Assembly: GCF_001457415.1 (NCBI RefSeq)
Contig: NZ_LN881720.1
Span: forward strand, 252,305-316,304
Source of the DNA: Gorillibacterium timonense
GTDB taxonomy: Bacteria; Bacillota; Bacilli; Paenibacillales; NBRC-103111
Length of the DNA: 64,000 bases
Reading direction: 5' to 3'
Shown here piece after piece: positions 30,521 to 40,549 of the stretch. Both the position numbers and the translations under genes were made by a program. Positions within the stretch are counted from its first letter, which is position 1; every line of letters starts with the position of its first letter. Below the pieces are notes generated by a model, which ran no database searches, was not told the DNA's origin, and saw only the letters and a program-made list of their open reading frames with translations.

Positions 30521-31390
30521 ATGATGAAGAAGTTGAAGCGCAGCGAGCGGCTTGTGGAGTTGACCCAGTACTTACTCTCCCGCCCCCACTCCCTCATTCC
30601 GCTGACGACGTTTGCCGAACGCTATCAATCTGCCAAATCCTCGATCAGCGAGGACCTGGCAATCATCAAGGAAGTGTTTCAAGAGGAAGGCATCGGCGAG
30701 CTGCAGACGATGGCTGGCGCGGCCGGTGGAGTACGCTTTATGCCGAAGGTTCCCGTTGCCCAATCTCTGGCCTTCATCGAATCGATCTGCCGGGAGCTGG
30801 AGCAGCCGGATCGGATCCTGCCGGGAGGCTACATGTACATGTCGGATATCCTCGGGGAGCCGCGGACGGTGAACGAGATCGGCCGGACCTTCGCCACGCT
30901 GTTCGCCGAGATCGAAGCCGATGCGGTCATGACGGTGGAGACGAAGGGGATCCCGCTCGCTTATGCGACAGCGAGCTACCTCAACCTGCCGGTGATCATC
31001 GTGCGCCGCGACCACAGCGCGGTGGAGGGCTCGGCCGTCAGCATCAATTACGTGTCCGGCTCCGCCAAGCGCATGCATACGATGTCGCTCGGAAGAAGAG
31101 CTCTTCGGGAGCAGTCCCGCGTCTTGATCGTGGACGATTTCATGCGCGCCGGGGGCACGATTCAGGGAATGAAGGATCTGCTCGCCGAGTTCCGCGCTCA
31201 AGTGGCCGGAGTCGGCGTATTCGTGGAATCGGGTGATGTGGAGGAGCATCTGGTCACCGACTATGTATCACTTGCCCGCATTCAGGATATTGATACGAAG
31301 AGCAAGGTGGCGTGTGTAACGCCGGGCAATTATTTCACGGCAGCGGATTCGTCGGCTGTCTCCCAACAAAGAGGAGGCGTATTGTCATGA
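30521..31390 (+). CDS. purR: Purine operon repressor PurR
   Basis: 289 aa; ATG 30521 or 30524 behind GGGGGTG. N-terminal winged helix (KRSERLVELTQYLLSRPHSLIPL) and a phosphoribosyltransferase-like effector domain with PRPP motif VLIVDDFMRAGGTI near 205-218. PurR represses purine genes and is relieved by PRPP, competed by (p)ppGpp. Its stop overlaps ridA by 4 nt. Confidence 0.95.
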   Translation: MMKKLKRSERLVELTQYLLSRPHSLIPLTTFAERYQSAKSSISEDLAIIKEVFQEEGIGELQTMAGAAGGVRFMPKVPVAQSLAFIESICRELEQPDRILPGGYMYMSDILGEPRTVNEIGRTFATLFAEIEADAVMTVETKGIPLAYATASYLNLPVIIVRRDHSAVEGSAVSINYVSGSAKRMHTMSLGRRALREQSRVLIVDDFMRAGGTIQGMKDLLAEFRAQVAGVGVFVESGDVEEHLVTDYVSLARIQDIDTKSKVACVTPGNYFTAADSSAVSQQRGGVLS

Positions 31391-31773
31391 AAACGGAACT
31401 CATCGCAACAACTCAAGCACCTGCCGCCATCGGCCCTTATTCGCAGGCGGTCCGGTTTGGGAATCTTCTCTTTACCTCCGGCCAGATTGCTCTTACACCG
31501 GCTGGGGAGTTCGTCCAAGGCGGAATCGATGAGGAGACCCGCCAGGTATTCCAGAATCTGCAAGCGATTCTGGAGGCGGCCGGAGCGGAGCGGACGGACG
31601 TCATCAAGGCGACGGTCTTTTTACAAGATATGGAACAGTTCGGTCGTGTGAATGCCATTTATGGAGAATTCTTCGGAGAGCATAAGCCTGCCCGTTCCAC
31701 GGTTCAGGTCGCCGCTTTGCCCCGCGGAGCGCAGGTAGAAATCGAGCTGATCGTCGCTTTAGCTTCCGAATAA
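31387..31773 (+). CDS. ridA: RidA-family reactive intermediate deaminase (YabJ)
   Basis: 128 aa from ATG 31387 behind GAGGAGG. IGPYSQAVRFGNLLFTSGQIAL, the substrate-binding Arg in KPARSTVQVAALPRGAQVEIELIA region are RidA signatures. It hydrolyses reactive enamine/imine products of PLP enzymes. Translationally coupled to purR as in B. subtilis. Confidence 0.95.
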   Translation: MKTELIATTQAPAAIGPYSQAVRFGNLLFTSGQIALTPAGEFVQGGIDEETRQVFQNLQAILEAAGAERTDVIKATVFLQDMEQFGRVNAIYGEFFGEHKPARSTVQVAALPRGAQVEIELIVALASE

Positions 31774-31813
31774 TGGGATTGTTCAAAAAAATTTGCAAAT
31801 TGAGCTCAAATAA

Positions 31814-32200
<387 letters not shown>

Positions 32201-32438
32201 GTGTAGGGGGGCCTTGTTCCAAATCTAGCAATTGAGTCTGAGGGCCCGGTGCGCTGCACTGTCGGCTCTCTTTTCTTTCCCTCCCCAGACCGGCGCTCGT
32301 TCACACAGGGGGCGCAGGGGTTTCCTTCTCTTCTAATTTCCGCTATAGTGGGTGGTAACTGGTGGCGCGACGAAGGTTGGGAAGGAAAACCCGCGTCTCT
32401 CTTGTTATGCAGCAAAACGAAGGATGGAGTGGATACGT

Positions 32439-33836
32439 TTGCGGATTAATGGAATCGTACTGGCTGCCGGTCAAGGCAAGCGGATGAAATCGAAGCTATA
32501 CAAGGTGCTTCATCCCGTATGCGGCAAACCGATGGTGGGCCATGTGGTGGATTTGCTGGACCGACTGGATTGCGAGCGGCGAATCGTCGTGGTCGGCCAT
32601 GGCGCGGATAAAGTAAAAGACTATCTGGGTTCTCGGACGGAGTTCGCTCTGCAGGAGCAGCAGCTCGGAACCGGACATGCGGTCCTGCAGGCAAAGGAAG
32701 TGCTGGGTGCGGAAGAAGGTCTTACGTTTGTCCTGTACGGCGACACTCCGTTGATCAAGGAGGAAAGCCTCCAGGAGATGATCCGGCTCGCCAAGGAGCA
32801 ATCCGCTGCCGGAGTCGTGCTGACGGCAGAGGTGGAGATTCCCTTTGGGCTCGGCCGAATTCTGCGCGACGAGAACGGCTCGCTCGTCGGAATCGTGGAA
32901 GAGAAGGACTGCACGCCGGAGCAGGCGGCGATCCGCGAGATCAACACGGGTATTTACTGCTTTGACAACCGGAAGCTGTTTGCAGCCCTCGAGCAGGTAA
33001 CCAATCAGAATGCGCAGGGAGAGTACTACCTGACGGATGTGATCTCCATTCTGCGGCAGGCCGGAGAAACGCTCGCCGTCTACAAGACCCCCGATTCGAC
33101 GGAAGGAATCGGAGTCAATGACCGCGTGGCGCTCTCGGAAGCGGAAGCCGTGATGAAGGAGCGCATCAATCGGAAGCATATGCTGAACGGCGTCAGCATC
33201 CAAGACCCGTCGGCCACTTACATCGAGGCGGATGTTGTGATCGGCTCGGATACCCGCCTGCTTCCAGGAACAATCCTGCGCGGCGCGACGGTCATCGGCG
33301 AGGACTGCGTGATCGGCCCGAACACCGACATCACGGATTCGGACATTGCAGATGGCGCTGAGATCAAGCACTCGGTGCTGCTTGAGGCCTCCGTCGGTCG
33401 CTCAGCGACGGTCGGACCCTTCGCTTATCTGCGCCCGGGGGCCAAGCTCGGCGAGAAGGTTAAGGTCGGCGATTTCGTTGAGATCAAAAACGCAACGCTT
33501 GGCGCGGGCAGCAAGGTCTCGCACCTGAGCTATGTGGGCGATGCGGTCGTAGGCAAGAACGTGAACATGGGCTGCGGCTCCATCACGGTCAACTATGATG
33601 GGTTCAACAAGCACAAGACGGAGATCGGCGACGATGCGTTCGTCGGCAGCAACGTCAATCTGATCGCCCCGGTGACGATCGGCAAAGGCGCCTTTGTGGT
33701 GGCCGGCTCGACCATTACGAAGAACGTCGAAGAGGATTCGCTGGCTGTCGCCCGCGAACGCCAATCCAACAAGGCGGGTTACGCCGCCAAGCTTCGCGCT
33801 CGGCTGAAAAACCGCCCGAAGGACGAAGACGAATAA
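32439..33836 (+). CDS. glmU: Bifunctional GlmU: GlcNAc-1-P uridyltransferase / GlcN-1-P acetyltransferase
   Basis: 465 aa from TTG 32439 (GGAG about 9 nt upstream; ATG 32424 is possible). N-terminal pyrophosphorylase VLAAGQGKRMKSKLYKVLHPVCGKPM, CGDTPL-like YGDTPLIKE, then left-handed beta-helix hexapeptide repeats from about residue 250 (VIGSDTRLLPGTILRGATVIGEDC) with the acetyltransferase residues in GCGSITVNYDG. Makes UDP-GlcNAc for peptidoglycan. In B. subtilis prs follows; here it does not. Confidence 0.95.
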   Translation: MRINGIVLAAGQGKRMKSKLYKVLHPVCGKPMVGHVVDLLDRLDCERRIVVVGHGADKVKDYLGSRTEFALQEQQLGTGHAVLQAKEVLGAEEGLTFVLYGDTPLIKEESLQEMIRLAKEQSAAGVVLTAEVEIPFGLGRILRDENGSLVGIVEEKDCTPEQAAIREINTGIYCFDNRKLFAALEQVTNQNAQGEYYLTDVISILRQAGETLAVYKTPDSTEGIGVNDRVALSEAEAVMKERINRKHMLNGVSIQDPSATYIEADVVIGSDTRLLPGTILRGATVIGEDCVIGPNTDITDSDIADGAEIKHSVLLEASVGRSATVGPFAYLRPGAKLGEKVKVGDFVEIKNATLGAGSKVSHLSYVGDAVVGKNVNMGCGSITVNYDGFNKHKTEIGDDAFVGSNVNLIAPVTIGKGAFVVAGSTITKNVEEDSLAVARERQSNKAGYAAKLRARLKNRPKDEDE

Positions 33837-33877
33837 GCGGACTCCGTTTCTTTTTTTCGTGATTTCTAAAAAAAATG

Positions 33878-33903
33878 GTTTAACACCTCCTTGAATAGGG
33901 TAA
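33878..33903 (+). promoter_or_regulatory. Sigma-B promoter of ctc
   Basis: GTTTAA, 14-nt spacer, GGGTAA, matching the sigma-B consensus and the well-studied ctc promoter of B. subtilis. Lies 114 bp before ctc. Confidence 0.75.
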
Positions 33904-34016
33904 ATAAATAGGTGAAACCTATTTCTCTCATCCGCGTCGAACAAGCCCGCCTCCGGCTCTAGGGACGGACAGCGGGCAAGTCCGGGAAGCACGGAAGTTC
34001 AAGGAGGTTCTTTTGT

Positions 34017-34643
34017 ATGTCCATTCAGTTGAAGGCCGAGATTCGCACGGGAAAAACCCGTTCGGCAATCCGGGGGTTGCGGAATGGAGGGCGGGTACCG
34101 GCTTCGGTATACGGCAAGAAGATCTCGTCCGGAGAGTCCATTTCGGTGGAGGAAAAGGAGCTGGGTGCGCTGCTGCGCAAAAATCCCCACGCGATCATTG
34201 ATCTGATCGTCGGCGGGGAAGGAGCCCAACCGGTCATCATCAATGAAATTCAAAAGGACAAGATGTCCGGCAAGGTGCTGCATGTCGATTTCCATCAGAT
34301 CAGCATGGATGAGCCGATCCACTCCGCTCTGCCTGTTGAACTGGTCGGCACGGCGGCCGGAGTGAAGGAGGGCGGCATCCTCACGGTGGAAAGTCACCAA
34401 GTGGAAATTCGCTGCCTGCCAAAGGACCTGCCCGCATCCTTGTCCGTCGATATCAGCGAGCTCGGGATCGGAGACAGCATTCATGTATCCTCGATCCAGC
34501 TGCCTGAAGGGGTAGAGCTGATCAGCGAGTCGACCGATGTCATCGCCTCCGTTCTCGCGCCGCAGAAGGCTGATGAATCCGATGCCGGCGAGGCTCCGAA
34601 GGATGCCCCTGTCGCCGCTCCGGCCGCAGAGGACAACGAATAA
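34017..34643 (+). CDS. ctc: General stress protein Ctc, ribosomal protein L25/TL5 family
   Basis: 208 aa. N-terminal L25-like 5S rRNA-binding domain (AEIRTGKTRSAIRGLRNGGRVPASVYGKK) and C-terminal TL5 domain with VDFHQISMDEPI and VEIRCLPKDLPA. Acidic tail ending in repeated Ala/Pro/Asp. Binds 5S rRNA in the large subunit under stress. AAGGAGG precedes ATG 34017. Confidence 0.95.
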   Translation: MSIQLKAEIRTGKTRSAIRGLRNGGRVPASVYGKKISSGESISVEEKELGALLRKNPHAIIDLIVGGEGAQPVIINEIQKDKMSGKVLHVDFHQISMDEPIHSALPVELVGTAAGVKEGGILTVESHQVEIRCLPKDLPASLSVDISELGIGDSIHVSSIQLPEGVELISESTDVIASVLAPQKADESDAGEAPKDAPVAAPAAEDNE

Positions 34644-34675
34644 ACCGACCGGCGTGTTGGCCAGACCGGTTGACG

Positions 34676-34712
34676 AACGGCAAATCTCCGCTGAGGGGAT
34701 TTGCCGTTTTTG
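34676..34712 (+). terminator. Terminator of ctc
   Basis: ACGGCAAATC / GATTTGCCGT stem with a T-run. Confidence 0.88.
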
Positions 34713-34827
34713 CTGCGTATCGGCAGGATTGCTCCGGGACGCGGGAATGTGATACGTTGTAGAAAGCAAAAAATGAGCAGGCAATCGCATCCCGTGCGTA
34801 GCTTGAACACGCGGAAGGAAGAGAAGA

Positions 34828-35388
34828 ATGAAATGGTTTGTCGGGCTGGGAAATCCCGGCCGAGAGTACAAGGATACCCGTCATAATGTGGGCTTCATGG
34901 CCCTTGACCGCTTTGCGGAGGAATGGAACCTCACGTTCAAGGAAAGCAAGTGCAAGGGCTGGATCGCCGAAGGCCTTGTGGAGGGACAGAAGGTATGCCT
35001 GCTGAAGCCGGCTACGTTCATGAACCTGTCCGGGGAAGCGGTTCGCGCTTTCCTGCAGTTCTACAAAGCGAATCTGGACGATATGGTCGTCATCTATGAT
35101 GATCTCGATACCGAGGTGGGCCGCATGCGGCTTCGCTACCAAGGAAGCGCCGGAGGGCATAACGGCATCAAGTCGATCATCCAGCACGCGGGGACTCAGA
35201 CCTTCAACCGCATCCGCATCGGCATCTCGCGCCCGCAGCCGGGCCGCAGCGTCGTGGATTATGTCCTCGGCGAATTCAGCAAGGAAGAGCGCAAGCTGCT
35301 GCCCGAAGTGTTGGACAAGACGGGTGAAGCGATGATCTACAGCCTGGGCCACACCTTCGAGCAGACGATGGCTAAGTTTAATAGTTAG
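34828..35388 (+). CDS. pth: Peptidyl-tRNA hydrolase
   Basis: 186 aa. FVGLGNPGREYKDTRHNVGF with the catalytic His, KPATFMNLSGEAV, VIYDDLDTEVGRMRLRYQGSAGGHNGIKSI. Releases tRNA from stalled peptidyl-tRNAs; known as spoVC in B. subtilis. GGAAGGAAGAGAAG precedes ATG 34828. The gene order ctc-pth-fin-mfd is conserved. Confidence 0.96.
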   Translation: MKWFVGLGNPGREYKDTRHNVGFMALDRFAEEWNLTFKESKCKGWIAEGLVEGQKVCLLKPATFMNLSGEAVRAFLQFYKANLDDMVVIYDDLDTEVGRMRLRYQGSAGGHNGIKSIIQHAGTQTFNRIRIGISRPQPGRSVVDYVLGEFSKEERKLLPEVLDKTGEAMIYSLGHTFEQTMAKFNS

Positions 35389-35432
35389 TTCGATCGAGCC
35401 GCGATAAGGAGTGGCAGCGAATCCCCATATCC

Positions 35433-35463
35433 GATATAAAAACCTTCTTTTGCGGGCATACTG
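35433..35463 (+). promoter_or_regulatory. Sigma-F-like promoter of fin
   Basis: GATATA, 15-nt spacer, GGGCATACT fits the sigma-F pattern (GYATA, 15, GGNNANANT) with small deviations. fin is a known sigma-F target. Confidence 0.55.
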
Positions 35464-35497
35464 AGGGTATACGCCGGTATGCGAGGAGGTTTTACCC

Positions 35498-35728
35498 ATG
35501 TCAATTCGTTACGTTTGCCGCCACTGCGGGTCGACGATCGGAGTGCTGGACAGCGGCGCGGTCAGCGAGCTGCAGTTGGGTCTCCATTTCTTGACCCTCG
35601 CGGAGCGGCGGGATATAATAGCATATAACGCCGACGGAGGGATGACCGTTAAAGTGGTCTGTGAGTTTTGCCGGGAAGCGCTGGAAGCCCATCCCGAACT
35701 CTCCCTCGTCAACAGCCCGCTGCAATAA
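35498..35728 (+). CDS. fin: Anti-sigma-F factor Fin (YabK)
   Basis: 76 aa with zinc-binding pairs CRHC at 8-11 and CEFC near 55-58. The pattern YVCRHCG ... LGLHFLTLAERRDIIAYNADGGMTVKVVCEFCREAL matches Fin, which shuts down sigma-F so that sigma-G can take over in the forespore. GAGGAGG precedes ATG 35498. Confidence 0.93.
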   Translation: MSIRYVCRHCGSTIGVLDSGAVSELQLGLHFLTLAERRDIIAYNADGGMTVKVVCEFCREALEAHPELSLVNSPLQ

Positions 35729-35788
35729 TGCCGCTTGCGGCATCCTGTGCAGAATAACGATGGGCCAGAAGGCTGAGAAGCTTTAAAT

Positions 35789-35844
35789 CCCCCCACAAGA
35801 CGAGCGCATGAGCAGATGCGCGTCCCGTGTTTGGGGGTTCTTTT
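35789..35844 (+). terminator. Terminator of fin
   Basis: Long imperfect stem: CCCCCACA ... GCGCAT / ATGCGC ... TTGGGGG, then TTCTTTT. Confidence 0.75.
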
Positions 35845-35882
35845 GATGGGCGTTTGTTTGCTTTTTTACCAGGAGGTGCGTC

Positions 35883-38800
35883 ATGCGGGAGTTGATCTCC
35901 GCCTTTAAGGAAGATAAGGATTTTGCCGCGATAGCAGCCGGTGTCGGCTCCGGTATGCGGGAGCAGCTGGTGGCCGGACTTGCCGGCTCATCGCGTCAGG
36001 TGATGATCGCCGCTCTCATGGATGAGACGGAACGCCCGGTGATGATCGTCACCCATAATATGTTTGCCGCGCAAAAAATAGCGGAGGATTTGGTAGAGTG
36101 CATCTCCGCCGATAGAGTTCTGCTCTACCCCGCTCAGGAAATGCTGGCGGTGGAAGCGGCGGCGGCTAGTCCTGAGACGGAGGCTCAGCGGATCGATGCG
36201 CTGACCAAGCTCGCAACGGGATTCAAGGGCGTGCTCATCACGCCTTACGCCGGTCTTCGCCGCTTGCTGCCGGAACGGAGCGTCTTTGCCGATTCTTGCA
36301 TTCGAGTGAAAGAAGGCGAGGAGCTCGTACTGGAAGAGTTCCTGCGAAGGATCGCTGAGCTCGGCTACGAGAGGGCGGAACGCGTGGAGAAGAAGGGCGA
36401 ATTCAGCGTTCGGGGCGGCATTGTCGATCTTTATCCGCTTACATCCGCCACGCCTTACCGCATTGAGTTGTTCGATGTGGAAGTGGATTCGATCCGTTCC
36501 TTCGACCCGGAGACGCAGCGCTCCCAAGACCGCTTATCCTCTCTGGAGATTCCTCCCGCGAAGGAGATCATCGCTTCCGTTAAGCGCTTTCAGAATGCCG
36601 CTCATCATGCGGCCGACCTCTTGGAGGTTCAGCTTGGCAAAATGACCGATCGCCAAGCCAAGCTGCGCCTGCGCGACACCATTCAGGATGAGCTTGGACG
36701 TCTGGAGCAGGGGACGCCGTTTGCTGGGATTTCCAAGTATATCTCGCTCTTATACCCCGAACGGCAAACTCTGTTTGACTATGTCTCTTCCGATACTCTG
36801 CTCTTGATCGACGAGCCGGCGCGGCTTTTGGAGACGGCGAAGCAGCTGGAGCGCGACGAAGCGGAATGGGTGACGGGTCTTCTTCAGGAAGGGAAGACGC
36901 TGCCTCAGCTCGCCCTGTCCAAGCCCTATGATTCTCTTTTGCACCGCAAGCCGTTCCCGACGATCTATCTCTCGCTGTTCTTGCGCCAGGTTCCCGGGAC
37001 CCAGCCGCAGAACATCGTCAATTTCATGTGCCGCACGATGCAGAGCTTCCACGGTCAGATGAACCTGCTCAAAGCTGAGATGGAGCGGTGGAAAAAATCT
37101 GGCTCCCGGGTTCTGCTCCTGGCCGAAGGCAGCGAGCGCAAAGACCGGGTGAGGCGTGTCCTGGCGGACTACAGCATCGAGGAACCGGAGATTCTGGATG
37201 GAAATCTCCAGAGTGGGTTCGAGCTGCCTTCCATTCGGCTCGTCGTCATCACGGAAGGCGAGATGTTCTCCCAAAAGCAGCGCAAGGCGCGGCGCGTGGA
37301 CAAACGGATCGAGAATGCTGAGCGAATCAAGAGCTACCAAGAGCTGAAGCCGGGCGATTACGTGGTGCATGTCAACCACGGAATTGGGAAATATATGGGG
37401 ATCGGCACCCTGGAGGTCGGAGGCATCCATAAGGATTACATGCATATCCTGTATGCCGGCGGCGACAAGCTGTCCGTTCCGATCGATCAGATCGATCTGA
37501 TTCAGAAATATGTGGGCTCCGAGGAGAAGGAGCCGAAGGTTTACAAGCTGGGCGGGACCGAATGGAGCAAGGTCAAGACCAAGGTGCGTTCGTCCGTCAA
37601 GGACATCGCGGATGACCTGATCAAGCTCTATGCCGAGCGGCAGCAGGCCCCCGGGTACGCCTTTACCAAGGATTCCGCGTATCAGGGCGAGTTCGAGGCG
37701 ATGTTCCCGTATGACGAGACCCGCGATCAGCTGCGAGCGATATCGGAGATCAAAACCGATATGGAGAAGACGCGACCGATGGACCGGCTCCTGTGCGGCG
37801 ATGTCGGCTACGGCAAGACGGAGGTGGCCGTACGCGCCGCCTTCAAGGCTGCGATCGACGGGAAGCAGGTGGCCATTCTCGTGCCCACGACCATCTTGGC
37901 CCAACAGCATTACGAAACGTTCCGCGAGCGGTTCAGCGACTATCCGTTTCGCATCAGCGTGCTCAGCCGCTTCCGCTCCAAGAAGGAGCAGACGGAGACG
38001 ATCAAGGGCATCAAGGCGGGTACCGTGGATATTGTCATCGGCACACACCGCATCCTGTCGGCCGACATCAAATTCAAGGACCTGGGACTGCTCATCGTCG
38101 ACGAGGAGCAGCGGTTTGGCGTCTCCCATAAAGAGAAGCTGAAGCGCCTTAAGACGAACGTCGACGTGCTCACGCTGACGGCTACGCCGATCCCCCGCAC
38201 CCTGCACATGTCGATGCTCGGCGTGCGCGACCTCTCGGTCATCGAGACGCCGCCCGAGAACCGTTTCCCCGTGCAGACGTACGTCCTGGAGTACAGCGCC
38301 GGGCTCGTCCGCGAGGCGATCGAGCGCGAGCTTGCCCGCGAGGGACAGGTCTATTACCTGTACAACCGGGTTCAAGGCATCCAGCAGATGGCCGATCAGA
38401 TTTCGGCGCTCGTTCCCGATGCGCGCGTGGCGTACGCCCACGGGCAAATGTCCGAACAGGAGCTGGAACGCACCATCCTCGACTTCCTGGACGGCGAATA
38501 CGATGTGCTCGTCAGCACGAGCATCATCGAGACCGGCGTGGACATTCCGAACGTGAATACCCTGATCATTCACGACGCCGACAAGATGGGGTTATCCCAG
38601 CTTTATCAGCTGCGCGGACGGGTCGGGCGATCGAATCGGATCGCTTACGCCTACTTCACGTATCAACGGGATAAGGTCTTGACGGAAGTGGCGGAGAAGC
38701 GTTTGCAGTCGATAAAAGAGTTTACAGAACTTGGGTCAGGGTTTAAAATTGCTATGAGAGACTTGTCCATTCGAGGCGCAGGCAATCTGCTCGGAGCCGA

Positions 38801-39407
38801 GCAGCACGGATTTATTGCCTCTGTCGGCTTTGACATGTACTCGCAGATGCTGGCCGATGAAATCAACAAGCTGAAGGCGGAAATGGACGGGGGCGCTCAG
38901 ATTCCGCTTCAGGACTTCTCGACCCAGCTCGATCTGCAAATCGACGCTTACTTGCCGTCTGATTATATTTATGACAGCATGCAAAAGATCGAGATCTACA
39001 AAAAAGTCGCCGGTATTACGACGCTTGATGAAGCAGGGGACCTCCAGGATGAGCTGGTGGATCGGTTCGGGGATCTGCCCGAGGCCGTGGACAATCTGCT
39101 CGCGGTCGCAAGGGTTAAAGTATACGGTTCTTTGTTCAAGATCGAATCGATCGTCCAGAAAGGAGAGGATTTCCACCTCAAGCTTCACACCAGCCAGAAC
39201 GACAAGCTGGACGGCAAGCGCCTCGTCGCCTTGTCCGCCCAATTCGAGAATAGAATCCGGCTCACGCCGGGAACCCAGATTCAAATCGAGATCAAGGGAA
39301 AAGGGTACAAATCGGGCCGACCGTTCCTGCTTCTTGAAGAAATCCTACAAAAGATGACCGAGGCCCACATCCTGAAAGGAGAATTACAAAATGCAGCAAA
39401 CGAATAA
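35883..39407 (+). CDS. mfd: Transcription-repair coupling factor Mfd
   Basis: 1174 aa, full length. UvrB-homology region in the N-terminal 350 residues, RNA-polymerase interaction domain (KPGDYVVHVNHGIGKYMGI near 490), RecG-like helicase with Walker A GDVGYGKTEVA near 640, VDEEQRFGV, TATPIPRTLHMS, and C-terminal TRCF domain. Removes stalled RNA polymerase and recruits UvrA. CAGGAGGTGCGTC precedes ATG 35883. The last 17 bp overlap the following lipoprotein gene. Confidence 0.97.
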   Translation: MRELISAFKEDKDFAAIAAGVGSGMREQLVAGLAGSSRQVMIAALMDETERPVMIVTHNMFAAQKIAEDLVECISADRVLLYPAQEMLAVEAAAASPETEAQRIDALTKLATGFKGVLITPYAGLRRLLPERSVFADSCIRVKEGEELVLEEFLRRIAELGYERAERVEKKGEFSVRGGIVDLYPLTSATPYRIELFDVEVDSIRSFDPETQRSQDRLSSLEIPPAKEIIASVKRFQNAAHHAADLLEVQLGKMTDRQAKLRLRDTIQDELGRLEQGTPFAGISKYISLLYPERQTLFDYVSSDTLLLIDEPARLLETAKQLERDEAEWVTGLLQEGKTLPQLALSKPYDSLLHRKPFPTIYLSLFLRQVPGTQPQNIVNFMCRTMQSFHGQMNLLKAEMERWKKSGSRVLLLAEGSERKDRVRRVLADYSIEEPEILDGNLQSGFELPSIRLVVITEGEMFSQKQRKARRVDKRIENAERIKSYQELKPGDYVVHVNHGIGKYMGIGTLEVGGIHKDYMHILYAGGDKLSVPIDQIDLIQKYVGSEEKEPKVYKLGGTEWSKVKTKVRSSVKDIADDLIKLYAERQQAPGYAFTKDSAYQGEFEAMFPYDETRDQLRAISEIKTDMEKTRPMDRLLCGDVGYGKTEVAVRAAFKAAIDGKQVAILVPTTILAQQHYETFRERFSDYPFRISVLSRFRSKKEQTETIKGIKAGTVDIVIGTHRILSADIKFKDLGLLIVDEEQRFGVSHKEKLKRLKTNVDVLTLTATPIPRTLHMSMLGVRDLSVIETPPENRFPVQTYVLEYSAGLVREAIERELAREGQVYYLYNRVQGIQQMADQISALVPDARVAYAHGQMSEQELERTILDFLDGEYDVLVSTSIIETGVDIPNVNTLIIHDADKMGLSQLYQLRGRVGRSNRIAYAYFTYQRDKVLTEVAEKRLQSIKEFTELGSGFKIAMRDLSIRGAGNLLGAEQHGFIASVGFDMYSQMLADEINKLKAEMDGGAQIPLQDFSTQLDLQIDAYLPSDYIYDSMQKIEIYKKVAGITTLDEAGDLQDELVDRFGDLPEAVDNLLAVARVKVYGSLFKIESIVQKGEDFHLKLHTSQNDKLDGKRLVALSAQFENRIRLTPGTQIQIEIKGKGYKSGRPFLLLEEILQKMTEAHILKGELQNAANE

Positions 39408-40527
39408 ACGGAACTGGACGAAAGCTCTGGCCGTGTGTCTGGCTCTGGTCCTGGCCGTTTCTCTTAGCGCCTGCGGAAAGAAAGACGGTTCCAAGGCAGA
39501 AGGCAAAGACGACAGCAAGGTTGTGGCGACGTACAAGGACGGCGAAATCACCCAGAAGGAATTCGATACCTTCCTTGGCGTCAACCAAGTGATGGATTCC
39601 ACCGGACAAGTCGCCCAGATGCTCGCCAGCGAAGAGCTGAAGAGCTACATCCAAGACCAGTTCCTCCAGCAGTTGGCCGTATGGAAGGTGCTTGACGCCA
39701 AGACGACCGACGAGAACCGCAAGGAAGGCGACAAGAAAGCCGACGAGCTGGAAAAGCAGATCAACGATATGGAGGCCGAGAGCAAAACTTCCTTCGAAGC
39801 GGCGCTTAAGGAGAGCAAGATTACCGTTGCCGACCTCAAAAAATATGTTTCGATGACGTACAGCATCGTCCACCAAATGGAGCAATCCTTGACGGATAAG
39901 GACATTCAGGAAGCTTATGACGCCAACGTGAAGACGAACGCTAACTTCTACGATGTCGTGAACGTTCGACACATCCTGATTGTCACGAAGGAAACCGATT
40001 CCACAACAGGGGAATCCAAGGAAAAGCGCACCAAGGAAGAAGCTTTGAAGCTGGCCAAGGAAGTCAAAGCCAAGCTCGACGCCGGCGGCGACTTCGCTGC
40101 ACTTGCCAAGGAATACTCGGAAGATCCGGGCTCCAAGGATAATGGTGGCTTGTATGAGAATCAGCAGATCGGCACATCCCAGTTCGTAGCTCCGTTCCTG
40201 AAAGCCATGACGGAACAAGAAGTGGGCAAGGTCAGCGATCCGGTTGAAACCGACTTCGGCTACCACCTCATCAAGGTCGATTCCCGCAAGACGCTATCTT
40301 TTGCAGACGAAAAGGAATCGCTCCGTTCCGAGAAAGCGCAGACGAAGCTGTCTGAATTCGTTCAGAACGATTTCCCGTCCTATGAGTTCAAGTCCAATCT
40401 GCCGCAGCCTTCCGTCGCTCCGAGCGCAAGCCCGGCCGCAACCGGCGAAACGAGCCCGGTCGCTTCCCCCGCTGCAAGCCCGATCGCTACGGAAGCGGTT
40501 AGCCCGAGCCCGGCAGCAACGAAGTAG
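39391..40527 (+). CDS. PrsA-like foldase lipoprotein (PpiC/parvulin domain)
   Basis: 378 aa. Signal peptide with lipobox LSAC (Cys near residue 28), helical SurA-N-like part with an LEKQINDMEAES coiled segment, PpiC rotamase domain (VRHILIVTKE ... GGDFAALAKEYSEDPGSKDNGGLYE ... PVETDFGYHLIKV, about 190-290), and a C-terminal Ser/Ala/Pro tail with repeated SP motifs. Acts on secreted proteins outside the membrane. AAAGGAG inside the mfd end precedes ATG 39391. In B. subtilis mfd is followed directly by spoVT, so this is an added member. Confidence 0.9.
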   Translation: MQQTNKRNWTKALAVCLALVLAVSLSACGKKDGSKAEGKDDSKVVATYKDGEITQKEFDTFLGVNQVMDSTGQVAQMLASEELKSYIQDQFLQQLAVWKVLDAKTTDENRKEGDKKADELEKQINDMEAESKTSFEAALKESKITVADLKKYVSMTYSIVHQMEQSLTDKDIQEAYDANVKTNANFYDVVNVRHILIVTKETDSTTGESKEKRTKEEALKLAKEVKAKLDAGGDFAALAKEYSEDPGSKDNGGLYENQQIGTSQFVAPFLKAMTEQEVGKVSDPVETDFGYHLIKVDSRKTLSFADEKESLRSEKAQTKLSEFVQNDFPSYEFKSNLPQPSVAPSASPAATGETSPVASPAASPIATEAVSPSPAATK

Positions 40528-40549
40528 CACAGCGGTTCGCCAACATCTA

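Noticed and set aside
36750-38573. 607-aa open frame on the minus strand
   Set aside because: It lies fully antisense to mfd, whose protein is unmistakable; the frame is an effect of GC-rich codon use.
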